Shown: piece after piece, positions 44,265-52,688 of the stretch
Position numbering within the stretch: the first letter of the stretch is position 1
Layout of the letters: each line of letters starts with the position of its first letter
Source of the DNA: Nostoc sp. ATCC 43529
GTDB taxonomy: Bacteria; Cyanobacteriota; Cyanobacteriia; Cyanobacteriales; Nostocaceae
Reading direction: 5' to 3'
Length of the DNA stretch: 64,000 nucleotides
Assembly: GCA_003326205.1 (NCBI GenBank)
Contig: LWTK01000060.1
Coordinates: 1 to 64,000 of the forward strand
Made by a program: the position numbers and the translations under genes
The notes under the pieces: model-generated
What the model was told of the DNA's origin: nothing
Databases searched by the model: none
What the model saw: only the letters and a program-made list of their open reading frames with translations

Positions 44265-44714
44265 TTGGAGCGCACATTCTTAGCAATTAAACCTGATGGC
44301 GTACAGCGCAAATTGGTGGGCGAAATTATTCGTCGCTTTGAAACTAAAGGTTTTACCCTAGTTGGTTTGAAGTTCCTGCAAGTCAGTCGGGAACTAGCCG
44401 AACAACATTATGATGTCCACCGGGAACGTCCGTTCTTTGGAAGCTTAGTGGAATTTATTACCTCTGGGCCTGTAGTAGCAATGGTTTGGGAAGGAGATGG
44501 CGTTATTGCATCTGCGAGAAAAATCATTGGTGCAACGAACCCCTTATCAGCCGAACCAGGAACAATCCGCGGCGATTTTGGCGTTAATATTGGTCGTAAC
44601 TTAATCCACGGTTCCGATGCTCCAGAAACCGCCCAACGAGAAGTAGCCCTATGGTTTAAGGATGAAGAATTAGTCAATTGGCAACCCCATTTAACACCCT
44701 GGTTGCGCGAGTAG
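44265..44714 (+). CDS. ndk: Nucleoside diphosphate kinase
   Basis: Ndk moves a phosphate between nucleoside tri- and diphosphates and keeps NTP pools balanced. The 149-aa protein has the whole conserved sequence: ERTFLAIKPDGVQR at the N-terminus, REKPFF-like RERPFFGSLVEFITSGPV, and the active-site RNLIHGSDAPETAQREVALW with the phosphorylated histidine. The start is TTG 44265, confirmed by family alignment (MERTFLAIKPDG) and by GGGAG about 7 bases upstream. Confidence 0.96.
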   Translation: MERTFLAIKPDGVQRKLVGEIIRRFETKGFTLVGLKFLQVSRELAEQHYDVHRERPFFGSLVEFITSGPVVAMVWEGDGVIASARKIIGATNPLSAEPGTIRGDFGVNIGRNLIHGSDAPETAQREVALWFKDEELVNWQPHLTPWLRE

Positions 44715-44716
44715 GG

Positions 44717-44796
44717 AGTTAGGAGTTAGGAGTTGGGAGTTAAAAATTCATAATTAATAACTCCTGACTCTTGACTCTTGACTCATAACTCCTAAC
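44717..44796. repeat. GTTAGGA / CTTGACT heptamer inverted array
   Basis: GGAGTTAGGAGTTAGGAG units just after ndk are followed by CTGACTCTTGACTCTTGACT and ACTCCTAACTT. Same family as 41864-41998, again between convergent genes, where it could act as a transcription barrier. Confidence 0.75.
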
Positions 44797-45522
44797 TTAC
44801 TTCGGTACTTCAGTCTTTTCCGGTTCTACTTGAGGTAATTCGGGGACACCAACGCGTTTGGAAAATCCCCAGCCTAAAATTAGGAAGATGGCTGTAATCA
44901 TTACCCATTCTGGTGGAACTAAATTATCGTTCACGACTTTTAACAACAGTCGCAAGCCTACAAAAGCTACAGTTATATAGCCTGCATCTTCTAGATTTTC
45001 ATATTCATCTAACCAACGGATAAACAATCCCGCCATAAATCGCAGCGTAATGATACCGATTGTTGCACCTGTTAGTACCAGCCACCTTTCTTGGGAAACT
45101 GCGATCGCAGTTGTGACACTATCCAACGAAAATGCCAAATCTGTAAATGCAATCACGGGGATGGCTTGCAATAAGGAATTAAAACGCGGCCCGTGATGAT
45201 GATCGTCCTTGCCTTCTTCTGAGGTAAAGTGTTGGAATACCAGCCACAGCAAGTAGGCAGCGCCCAGTAATTCAAATTGCCAGAATTGTTGCACCCAAGT
45301 AGCGGTAAGAATTAGGCTGATTCGCAGCACGTAGGCAACGACTAAACCAAAGTTTAAAGCTTTACGCTCAAGTTCTTTGTCTTCTAGCCCTTGGGCGATG
45401 GCAGCAAGGGCGATCGCATTGTCAGCAGACAGCACCGCCTCTAAAAATATTAGTATCAGCAGGACTATCGGGGCCTCAACGCTGAAATGAAAGTGGAGGT
45501 AATCAAAAATTCGGTCTAGCAT
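44797..45522 (-). CDS. TerC-family integral membrane protein
   Basis: This 241-aa protein has about seven membrane segments and the family motifs LIFLEAVLSADNAIALAAIA and VIAFTDLAFSLDSVTTAIAV, with the acidic residues used for metal binding. TerC proteins are linked to manganese efflux and to metalation of exported proteins; in plants and cyanobacteria relatives support thylakoid biogenesis. A short loop GKDDHHHGPRF is histidine-rich and could bind metal. Transcribed toward ndk. No partner genes nearby. Confidence 0.9.
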   Translation of the reverse strand: MLDRIFDYLHFHFSVEAPIVLLILIFLEAVLSADNAIALAAIAQGLEDKELERKALNFGLVVAYVLRISLILTATWVQQFWQFELLGAAYLLWLVFQHFTSEEGKDDHHHGPRFNSLLQAIPVIAFTDLAFSLDSVTTAIAVSQERWLVLTGATIGIITLRFMAGLFIRWLDEYENLEDAGYITVAFVGLRLLLKVVNDNLVPPEWVMITAIFLILGWGFSKRVGVPELPQVEPEKTEVPK

Positions 45523-45966
45523 TCCAAGTTTCTCAAGCAGGAAAAAGTTAAAATTTGACTCTAACAGAGATTTTTTTATTCAAGAGCGCAGCAAATTGCC
45601 ACTTTGATCCAGCTTAACGTGGTTGTGGTGGATTCTGAAGAGGGTCGAATTGGTGGAATGCCCCACTACTGGAGTATTTGGCGTTTAAGTCAATACACCA
45701 AAAGTTTTAATATTCGCTTTTGAGAAGTTTTAAGGCGATCGCTTAGAAAAACTCATTCTTTGATAAGTTCAGAACAATCTGGAGTTAATATAACTTAAGC
45801 TTAACTGTAGGGTGTGTTGTAACACAGGGCAATGCAGCGTCAAAAATTCAAGGTGCGTTAGCCTACGGCATAACACACCTTAGTGATGAATAGTACTTAC
45901 TAATTTTAGTCAAAACAGGCAATATTAATAACTCAGAACTCAAATGCCTATTAAGCTATTAAATTT
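45523..45966. other. Spacer with a GGGTGTGTT repeat
   Basis: No gene is certain. GTAGGGTGTGTT (about 45806) pairs with AACACACC (about 45870) and the centre GTGCGTTAGCCTACGGCA is a repeat common in cyanobacterial spacers. A short frame near 45605-45720 (VVVVDSEEGRIGGMPHYW) may be a gene remnant. Confidence 0.4.
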
Positions 45967-46347
45967 ATGTCAATTGAATCTCTCGAACACTATACCTTTA
46001 ATGTACAGTCTCTCATAAACTACACCTTTACTGTAAGCATGTCCTGTGGGTATGACGAGCAAGGAAATAACTGGAAAGAGCCGGAACTTACAGAAATGCG
46101 TAGCAAAGGTTTAATAATTAAGGAGTATCCTGACAAAACCGTTTTCTTTGACAATATACTTCTTGGCTGTATACATGAATGTTTAGACGGTACGTGGTCT
46201 GCACATAGCCCATATAATGCTTTAAGTGTTGGTGATATGGAAATTTCTGGCTTCATTGATGAGTTTTATGCTGTGCGGTACTTGCATCAAGTTATAAAAG
46301 CAAATTATCCTGACGACATTGGAGACTTTCCTTGTAAGCAGCTTTAA
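45967..46347 (+). CDS. Hypothetical protein
   Basis: I do not recognise this 126-aa protein. It has no membrane segment or signal peptide. The N-terminus repeats a short unit (HYTFNVQSLINYTFTVSMS), and the rest is acidic with scattered aromatics (CLDGTWSAHSPYNALSVGDM ... ISGFIDEFYAVRYLHQVIKA). It is an isolated open frame with an ATG and ordinary codon use; a real gene is likely but not certain. Confidence 0.5.
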   Translation: MSIESLEHYTFNVQSLINYTFTVSMSCGYDEQGNNWKEPELTEMRSKGLIIKEYPDKTVFFDNILLGCIHECLDGTWSAHSPYNALSVGDMEISGFIDEFYAVRYLHQVIKANYPDDIGDFPCKQL

Positions 46348-46421
46348 AAATGCGCCTTACTAGATTGAGAATCGCTACAGTATGCCTTTGCGTCCCTTAA
46401 AATCTACTGTGATTCAAAATT

Positions 46422-46859
46422 TCACAAAATATCTGCCAACTTTACCAAGAGACTATTTGCTAAATCTACTAAACTGATATCATCTTTATCAAGAATATCT
46501 TCACCACCAGCTAATAAATTTGTCACTGCGGATAACCTGTCGTCTACTTCAGGAGTTCTCCAATATGCTTCTAAACTTACTGCAAAATCGAATAGCGATC
46601 GCTCTCCCAAATACTGCCTAACTTTCACAGCTACATTATCATCACTTACCAAAAATTCTTTAATAGCATCCAATCGAGAATTACCTAAGATTTCATCATT
46701 TCCCCAGGTTTCTAACCAGTCTCCATTGACATCTTCAACATAAAAATTCACAAAATCAACGCCGTAAGTTAACCAGTTCTGCTGCATTTGTCTAGCTGTT
46801 GCTAAAGCTTCGGCAAAATTAATATTGTTGCAGGTGTGAGTTTCTCTTTTGTGAGCCAT
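46422..46859 (-). CDS. Hypothetical protein
   Basis: I do not recognise this about 145-aa acidic, helical protein. It contains LATARQMQQNWLTYGVDFVN, FYVEDVNGDWLETWGNDEIL and ERSLFDFAVSLEAYWRTPEV. I place the start at ATG 46859 (MAHKRETHTCNN); the upstream in-frame part is hydrophobic and poorly supported. It lies 70 bases after the nuclease-like gene at 46929 on the same strand, so the two may be co-transcribed. Confidence 0.55.
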   Translation of the reverse strand: MAHKRETHTCNNINFAEALATARQMQQNWLTYGVDFVNFYVEDVNGDWLETWGNDEILGNSRLDAIKEFLVSDDNVAVKVRQYLGERSLFDFAVSLEAYWRTPEVDDRLSAVTNLLAGGEDILDKDDISLVDLANSLLVKLADIL

Positions 46860-46928
46860 AAAAGCTGTAATGAGCAGGTAAGTATGTAGGCTAGAATACA
46901 AATCTTGTACATCAAAATCCGGAGATGT

Positions 46929-47621
46929 TCAGGAAAATTTCAAATATTTCCCACCTGAAAGATAATCACTGTTATACAGCGCCACGTTAACTAACTGGTT
47001 AACAAAATTAGCATCCTTGGGATTGTAACTTAAGAACAATCCTCTCTCTATTTCCCACGATCGCAGTGTATTTTGCCAAGCTTGGTACTTTTGTTGGTTG
47101 AGTTCTTCACTGACACTGGTAACTTGAATGCAAAGTGGTTGATTGTGACGATTACTGACAATTAAATCTGTTGCCATTGATAGGTCGGCAATATAACGCT
47201 GCCAAAAACTACCTTCTCGCTGAACAACATCTTGGGCTATATTTCTAATAATATCATCATCGCCCTGATTAAATTCACCTGCCATCAATTTTTGCTTCCA
47301 AATATAAAACTTGGAATCATTTGCATTAATCCATTTGGGAAATAGGTAACCATACCAATATCTTTCAATGGGTGTCATTTGCTCAAATTTTGCTTTTTGT
47401 TCTTCTTCCGAAGGTGAGGATTTTATTATCAGCCAAATTGTTGAATCCGTAATTACTTCTAAAAGAAAAGCAAGGACAAAAGGTTTAGCCGTTAGGGAAC
47501 CCGGTTTGATATTCTTTACCCAACGGTTGATTTCATTCAATCTTCTCGCTAAATTAGGGTCTATCGAGGAAGCTTGCTCGATGAGGGACTTTAGTTTATC
47601 CTTAATCTCTTTTGCTTGCAA
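46929..47621 (-). CDS. Hypothetical protein with nuclease-like segment
   Basis: The 230-aa protein is helical in its first half (KDKLKSLIEQASSIDPNLAR, RLNEINRWVKNIKPGSL). Its second half has ADLSMATDLIVSNRHNQPLC followed by IQVTSVSEELNQQKYQAWQN, resembling a PD-(D/E)XK core (aspartate, then a strand with Gln-x-Thr where Glu/Gln-x-Lys is expected). The missing lysine means catalysis cannot be assumed. It precedes the gene at 46422 on the same strand and lies near other nuclease-fold genes. Confidence 0.6.
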   Translation of the reverse strand: MQAKEIKDKLKSLIEQASSIDPNLARRLNEINRWVKNIKPGSLTAKPFVLAFLLEVITDSTIWLIIKSSPSEEEQKAKFEQMTPIERYWYGYLFPKWINANDSKFYIWKQKLMAGEFNQGDDDIIRNIAQDVVQREGSFWQRYIADLSMATDLIVSNRHNQPLCIQVTSVSEELNQQKYQAWQNTLRSWEIERGLFLSYNPKDANFVNQLVNVALYNSDYLSGGKYLKFS

Positions 47622-47794
47622 ACGGTGCCCTACTTTCAGATACTAACGCTTTTTTAACAATAAAGAATAAAGGCGTCAGTCGTCAGAATTTCATTCTGTA
47701 TGCCTGGGGTATGAATAAGTTGATTCTGAATTCTGAAGTCTCTATTCTTCTCCAATTTTACCTGTAAAGTGTCTATGTAAATTTGCTCATCTCA

Positions 47795-48544
47795 TCAAAT
47801 ATTCTCAGGGTTAATCCCCTGTGTACGCAAAAGTTCGCGCAGTCTAGCAATTTCTTGTTCTGCTTGTTGGGCGCGTTCTTCTGCTTGTTGGGCGCGTAAA
47901 CTTTCCTGTTGGGCGCGTAAACTTTCCTGTTGGGCTAGTTCTTCAGATGATGGTATCAATTGATTTTCAGTAGTAAAGAATCTTAATTTACCTTCATAAA
48001 CTCCCAAATAAAGTTCTAACTGTTGACTCCATAAACGTCCATCAGTGGTAGGTTGAATTTCTTGATACTTCCCATCTACTAAGTGAAATCCTTGTAATTC
48101 GATTTTTATGGGGTCAAACAAGAAATAATCGGGTGTGCGGAAAGTATCTTGGTAAATTTGTTTTTTAAAGCCTTTGTCAACTGCTGCTGTGGAATTCGAC
48201 AAAATCTCCACAATCACATTTGGATATTTGCCGTCTTCATGCCAAACTACCCAACTTTTACGGTCTTTTTTCTCGGTTCCCAAAACTACAAAAAAGTCTG
48301 GGCCTCGGAAGTATTCTGATTTTTTCTGGTTGGGACTGTAATAAATTGTCAAATTTCCAGAAGCATAAAAATCTTGTCTTTCTCGCCACCAGGATTTGAG
48401 TAGGCGAATCAGCAAATCGATTTGGTCTCGGTGTAGGTCACTTTCCAAGGGCGGTTCGTCACTCAGTATATCGCCAGGAGGAAAAATAATTTCATCTTCT
48501 GAGGTATCATCAGAGATGAATTCTAAAGTAGCAGGTTCAGACAT
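47795..48544 (-). CDS. Uma2-family (DUF820) putative endonuclease with coiled-coil tail
   Basis: The 249-aa protein has the Uma2 core of the PD-(D/E)XK superfamily: FRGPDFFVVLGTEKKDRKSW and WHEDGKYPNVIVEILSNSTA, with the aspartate and the Glu of the VEIL strand. DYFLFDPIKIELQGFHLVDG follows. The C-terminal 60 residues carry a repeat (AQQESLRAQQ and QQAEERAQQAEQEIARLREL), encoded by a tandem DNA repeat at about 47880-47935 and likely a coiled coil. Uma2 genes are highly multiplied in cyanobacteria, with no settled function. Confidence 0.9.
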   Translation of the reverse strand: MSEPATLEFISDDTSEDEIIFPPGDILSDEPPLESDLHRDQIDLLIRLLKSWWRERQDFYASGNLTIYYSPNQKKSEYFRGPDFFVVLGTEKKDRKSWVVWHEDGKYPNVIVEILSNSTAAVDKGFKKQIYQDTFRTPDYFLFDPIKIELQGFHLVDGKYQEIQPTTDGRLWSQQLELYLGVYEGKLRFFTTENQLIPSSEELAQQESLRAQQESLRAQQAEERAQQAEQEIARLRELLRTQGINPENI

Positions 48545-48572
48545 AAGCGATCGCCCCGCAATTCTACGTTTA

Positions 48573-49220
48573 TTATTCCTGAAAACTTACTAACTTGCAG
48601 ATGCTTTTAAGAACTTGTAATAACTCAATTGCCCTGGCGGATTCATTGAAATTTAATAATGGCATTAATTGATAAGTTGGTTGTTGTTCGCGTCTTAAAT
48701 AAAGAAATTGATAAAGCTGTCCGTTAGTTACCAAACCCCAAACAGATGGTTGTTCCCCTAAACTTTTAAAAGCATAAGTGAGTAATTGAGGTAAACCTTC
48801 ACTGAAATTAATAGCACTATTTTTCGTTTCAATTACTAAAATCCAAAATGGCGGTGCAATATTACTTTGAGGATTATTGATTGCTAAAATATCCATCCGT
48901 CCGGTAATTCTTTTGTCTTCATCTTCCACAGCGATCGCCACGCTATCTTCCATTGTCAATCGAATCGGCACATCATAAAATCCTGCTAACCGCATTAATG
49001 GCGCAATCGTTAAAAATTTGACTAGGCCTTCAGAAATTTTGCCCAACCTGAGATAACGACGGAAGTCGTTTTGAATTCGCAATAAATCCTGTTGTTCAAA
49101 CTCTTTCAACGGTTCAAAATTTAGGAAATCAGTGAATGAACCTGTTGAAAGTTCTTCTAGTTTGAGAAAGCGATGAATATCGTTCAGAGATAGGCTACTG
49201 GTTTCGAGAATAAGTGGCAT
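48573..49220 (-). CDS. PD-(D/E)XK-type nuclease-like hypothetical protein
   Basis: The about 215-aa protein has a clear nuclease core: KRITGRMDILAINNPQSN, then PPFWILVIETKNSAINFSEG, giving D...ExK. VWGLVTNGQLYQFLYLRREQ follows, as in the N-terminal domain of type I restriction R subunits and related cyanobacterial proteins. I start at ATG 49220 (MPLILETSSLSL): the preceding in-frame residues (SHWSLVISHWSLVI) come from the heptamer repeat at 49257-49311. Function is unknown; no methylase or specificity gene is nearby. Confidence 0.8.
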   Translation of the reverse strand: MPLILETSSLSLNDIHRFLKLEELSTGSFTDFLNFEPLKEFEQQDLLRIQNDFRRYLRLGKISEGLVKFLTIAPLMRLAGFYDVPIRLTMEDSVAIAVEDEDKRITGRMDILAINNPQSNIAPPFWILVIETKNSAINFSEGLPQLLTYAFKSLGEQPSVWGLVTNGQLYQFLYLRREQQPTYQLMPLLNFNESARAIELLQVLKSICKLVSFQE

Positions 49221-49256
49221 AGTTTTAGAAAAAGGGAATGGGGAAGAGACACGGGG

Positions 49257-49311
49257 AATGACCAATGACCAATGACTAATGACTAATGACCAATGACTAG
49301 TGACCAATGAC
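49257..49311. repeat. GACCAAT / GACTAAT heptamer tandem repeat
   Basis: Seven or so units of AATGACC/AATGACT lie between the nuclease-like gene and acs. The tract stays open on the minus strand and misleads start-site choice for the upstream gene. Confidence 0.75.
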
Positions 49312-49392
49312 GCTTAATGAAAATCTAAACACAGTACAGCATAACTGGGCTAAGAATAGTTTTTAGTAACAATAGCGATCGCACTTATAACC

Positions 49393-51366
49393 ATGTCTCA
49401 ACCAACCATAGAATCGATCCTACAAGAGAATCGCCTTTTCCACCCTAGCTCGGAATTCTCACAAAACGCCCATATCAAAAGTTTGGAAGACTATCAGCGT
49501 CTTTACGAGAAAGCCAAAGCCGATCCGCAGCAATTTTGGGCAGATTTGGCGACAAATGAATTATCATGGTTCCAAAAATGGGATACAGTCCTAGATTGGC
49601 AACCGCCTTTTGCTAAGTGGTTTGTTGGCGGTAAGATGAATATTTCTTACAACTGTCTTGACAGACACCTCACAACTTGGCGCAAAAATAAAGCTGCATT
49701 GATTTGGGAAGGAGAACCAGGAGACTCGCGTACCCTCACCTACGCCCAACTGCATCGGGAGGTTTGTCAGTTTGCTAATGTGTTGAAGCAACTAGGCGTA
49801 CAAAAAGGCGATCGTGTTGGTATTTATATGCCGATGATTCCCGAAGCAGCCATCGCCATGTTAGCCTGTGCGAGAATTGGCGCACCTCACAGTGTAGTAT
49901 TTGGCGGTTTTAGTGCCGAAGCTTTGCGCGATCGCTTAATTGATGCCAAAGCCAAGTTGGTAATTACTGCTGATGGTGGTTGGCGCAAAGATGCGATCGT
50001 TCCCCTCAAGGAACAGGTAGATAAAGCCTTGGGTGATGGGGCTGTTCCCAGTGTAGAAAATGTCCTGGTTGTCAAGCGCACCGAACAAGAAACTTATATG
50101 CAATTGGGCGGACGCGACCATTGGTGGCACGAGTTACAAAAAGATGCATCTGCTGATTGTCCCGCCGAACCGATGGACAGCGAAGATATGCTGTTTGTCC
50201 TCTACACTTCTGGCAGTACGGGCAAACCAAAGGGTGTGGTGCATACAACTGCTGGTTATAATTTGTATACCCACATGACCACCAAGTGGATCTTCGATTT
50301 GCAAGACACAGATGTATATTGGTGTACCGCAGATGTAGGTTGGATTACTGGACACAGCTACATTGTCTACGGGCCGCTTTCCAACGGTGCAACAACAATT
50401 ATGTATGAAGGTGCGCCCCGTGCTTCTAATCCTGGATGTTTCTGGGATGTGATTGAAAAATACGGCGTCAACGTTTTTTATACTGCGCCCACAGCAATCC
50501 GGGCATTTATTAAGATGGGCGAACAACATCCCAAAGCGCGAAACTTATCTTCATTGCGATTGCTGGGAACCGTCGGCGAACCGATTAACCCCGAAGCTTG
50601 GATGTGGTATCACAAAGTAATTGGTGGAGGCCGCTGTCCAATTGTCGATACTTGGTGGCAAACAGAAACTGGCGGTATCATGATTACCCCGCTACCAGGG
50701 GCAATTCCCACGAAACCAGGTTCTGCAACTCTTCCCTTCCCTGGAATTATTGCAGACATTGTGGATTTAGAAGGAAATTCCGTACCCAACAACCAAGGCG
50801 GTTATTTAGCAGTCCGCCATCCTTGGCCGGGAATGATGCGGACAGTCTATGGCGATCCGGAACGCTTCCGCCGCACCTATTGGGAACACATCCCCCCCCA
50901 AGATGGTAACTATACTTATTTTGCTGGTGATGGCGCTAGACGCGATGAAGATGGCTACTTCTGGGTAATGGGTCGCGTAGATGACGTATTGAATGTATCA
51001 GGTCACCGACTCGGTACAATGGAAGTCGAATCAGCCTTAGTTTCCCATCCAGCAGTTGCAGAAGCAGCGGTAGTGGGTAAACCGGATGAACTCAAAGGTG
51101 AAGAAGTAGTTGCTTTTGTAACTTTAGAAGGTACTTATCAGGGAAGTGAAGAATTGAGTAAAGAACTCAAGCAACACGTTGTCAAAGAAATTGGTGCCAT
51201 CGCCCGTCCTGGAGAAATTCGCTTTACCGACGCTTTGCCGAAAACGCGATCCGGTAAGATTATGCGGCGATTATTGCGAAATCTGGCTGCGGGACAAGAA
51301 GTATCTGGAGATACTTCAACCTTAGAAGATAGAAGCGTGTTGGATAAACTGCGAGAAGGGGCGTAG
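49393..51366 (+). CDS. acs: Acetyl-CoA synthetase
   Basis: Acs activates acetate to acetyl-CoA through an acetyl-AMP intermediate. The 657-aa protein has the adenylation motif YTSGSTGKPKGVVHTTAGY, the WWQTETGGIMITPLPG segment, YFAGDGARRDEDGYFWVMGR and the C-terminal catalytic and acetylation lysine in TRSGKIMRRLLRN. Length is the usual one. A HIP1 site overlaps the leader, and ATG 49393 is supported by the conserved start of the domain. A degraded copy of its 3' end lies at 52152-52244. Confidence 0.96.
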   Translation: MSQPTIESILQENRLFHPSSEFSQNAHIKSLEDYQRLYEKAKADPQQFWADLATNELSWFQKWDTVLDWQPPFAKWFVGGKMNISYNCLDRHLTTWRKNKAALIWEGEPGDSRTLTYAQLHREVCQFANVLKQLGVQKGDRVGIYMPMIPEAAIAMLACARIGAPHSVVFGGFSAEALRDRLIDAKAKLVITADGGWRKDAIVPLKEQVDKALGDGAVPSVENVLVVKRTEQETYMQLGGRDHWWHELQKDASADCPAEPMDSEDMLFVLYTSGSTGKPKGVVHTTAGYNLYTHMTTKWIFDLQDTDVYWCTADVGWITGHSYIVYGPLSNGATTIMYEGAPRASNPGCFWDVIEKYGVNVFYTAPTAIRAFIKMGEQHPKARNLSSLRLLGTVGEPINPEAWMWYHKVIGGGRCPIVDTWWQTETGGIMITPLPGAIPTKPGSATLPFPGIIADIVDLEGNSVPNNQGGYLAVRHPWPGMMRTVYGDPERFRRTYWEHIPPQDGNYTYFAGDGARRDEDGYFWVMGRVDDVLNVSGHRLGTMEVESALVSHPAVAEAAVVGKPDELKGEEVVAFVTLEGTYQGSEELSKELKQHVVKEIGAIARPGEIRFTDALPKTRSGKIMRRLLRNLAAGQEVSGDTSTLEDRSVLDKLREGA

Positions 51367-51453
51367 CAATTTCAGATAAATCGTGGGGCGTTACACGGTA
51401 ACGCGCCCGCAATTTATCATAAGTATTAGAACACTATTGAGGCATTCAGGGCG

Positions 51454-52122
51454 ATGAAACTGAACAGCAAACTGAAATCAGCATTTGTTCAACCTTTTAG
51501 CTGCATAGCACTGACTACGATCGCTGCCATTGGTCTATCACCATCCGTGTTAGCAGTTTCTTTACATTCGCCTCAACAGTATACTCAAAGACAAGTACAG
51601 AAACTAGCGCAATTTTCAGACCAAGGGCCATCAGAGCGATCGCAGATTCTCCAACAAGCCAATGCTTTGTACAATCAGGGAGACATGAAAGGTGCTGAGG
51701 AAAATTTACGCAAATTAATTAAACAATTTCCTAAAGATGCCTTTGGACACTTTCAACTGGGAAACGTACTTTTTCGGCAAAAAAAATCAGATGAAGCAAT
51801 TACCGCTTACCGTGAAGCCATTCGCCTCCAATCAAAATATGCTCTAGCTTACAATGCGATCGGTATGGTCTACGCTAGCGAAAACCGCTGGCAAGAAGCT
51901 ATTACTGAATATCAAAAAGCTTTAGAAATTAATCCCAATTATGCTGAAGCGATGACTAATTTTGCTTTAGCAATGTGGCAAACTAATAAACAAGATGAGG
52001 CAATTTCTTATTTAGAAAAAGCTTTAAATATTTTCCAAGAACAGAATAGAAAAGAAAAAGTTAATCAAGTTCAAAAAATATTGGAAGAAATCAAAAAAAC
52101 AGACGATTCTAGTATTTCTTGA
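51454..52122 (+). CDS. Secreted or membrane-associated TPR protein
   Basis: This 222-aa protein begins with a signal-peptide-like segment (FVQPFSCIALTTIAAIGLSP, cleavage perhaps after VLAVS). About four tetratricopeptide repeats follow at 60-205, for example AFGHFQLGNVLFRQKKSDEA, YALAYNAIGMVYASENRWQE and YAEAMTNFALAMWQTNKQDE. TPRs bind other proteins; no partner is evident. It follows acs after 87 bases on the same strand but probably has its own role. Confidence 0.85.
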   Translation: MKLNSKLKSAFVQPFSCIALTTIAAIGLSPSVLAVSLHSPQQYTQRQVQKLAQFSDQGPSERSQILQQANALYNQGDMKGAEENLRKLIKQFPKDAFGHFQLGNVLFRQKKSDEAITAYREAIRLQSKYALAYNAIGMVYASENRWQEAITEYQKALEINPNYAEAMTNFALAMWQTNKQDEAISYLEKALNIFQEQNRKEKVNQVQKILEEIKKTDDSSIS

Positions 52123-52151
52123 AAATTAGATTCTTCAGGAGAGAAAAGATT

Positions 52152-52244
52152 AATAACATATACTTTCAGGACGGTTTGCCAAAAATGCGATCGCTGAAGA
52201 TGATTATGTGGTGGTTGCTGCAAAATCTGGCATCTGTAAAATAG
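52152..52244 (+). pseudogene. Decayed copy of the acs 3' end
   Basis: Read in frame, the sequence gives IYFQDGLPKMRSLKMIMWWL and LQNLASVK before TAG at 52242-52244. This aligns with IRFTDALPKTRSGKIMRRLL and RNLAAG at the C-terminus of acs, with one inserted codon. The nucleotide match is also clear. The catalytic-lysine context is lost, and only the tail remains. Confidence 0.75.
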
Positions 52245-52348
52245 GTTTATGGTGTGTAATTATTGTTGGGTGCGGATTTTACCCACCCTTGAAAATACTA
52301 AAACAGAATTATTGTTGGTAATGAATGAAAAATTTCTGTTAGCCAGAG

Positions 52349-52688
52349 AAACAGTCAGAGTAATTTTTCACTTAGATGGGGGATACACAAAGGTTATTTG
52401 GGAACGTTCGGAAAGTGCTGCATGGGCAGGTAAGGATGGATTTTAGACATACCAGGACATTACGCGATCGCTCCTTTAGGGGTAGAGTTAGGAATATGGC
52501 AGGGTTTGTATCAGAATGCAGAGTTACCTTGGTTGCGGTGGTGGGATGCAAAAGGAAATTTACTCTTAACAGGAGAAGAACGTGCTGAAGTTGAGCGACA
52601 AAAGCGGCTATCAATTACAGAAAAATTGCGTAATCTTTCTGTTGAACAACTGAATGCTTTAGGAATCGATCCAGAAATGTTGGATTAA
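52349..52688 (+). pseudogene. Remnant of a Uma2-family gene
   Basis: One frame reads ETVRVIFHLDGGYTKV and ends at TAG 52444-52446. A second frame continues with DIPGHYAIAPLGVELGIWQG, LYQNAELPWLRWWDAKGNLL and GEERAEVERQKRL to TAA 52686-52688. The second part matches the C-terminal tail of many Uma2 proteins. The N-terminal nuclease core is missing and a frameshift separates the two pieces. It ends within the stop of the convergent intact Uma2 gene at 52685. Confidence 0.7.

Noticed and set aside
48573..49307. Longer start of the nuclease-like gene at 49307
   Set aside because: The additional residues (SHWSLVI twice) are translated heptamer repeat, so the start at 49220 is preferred.
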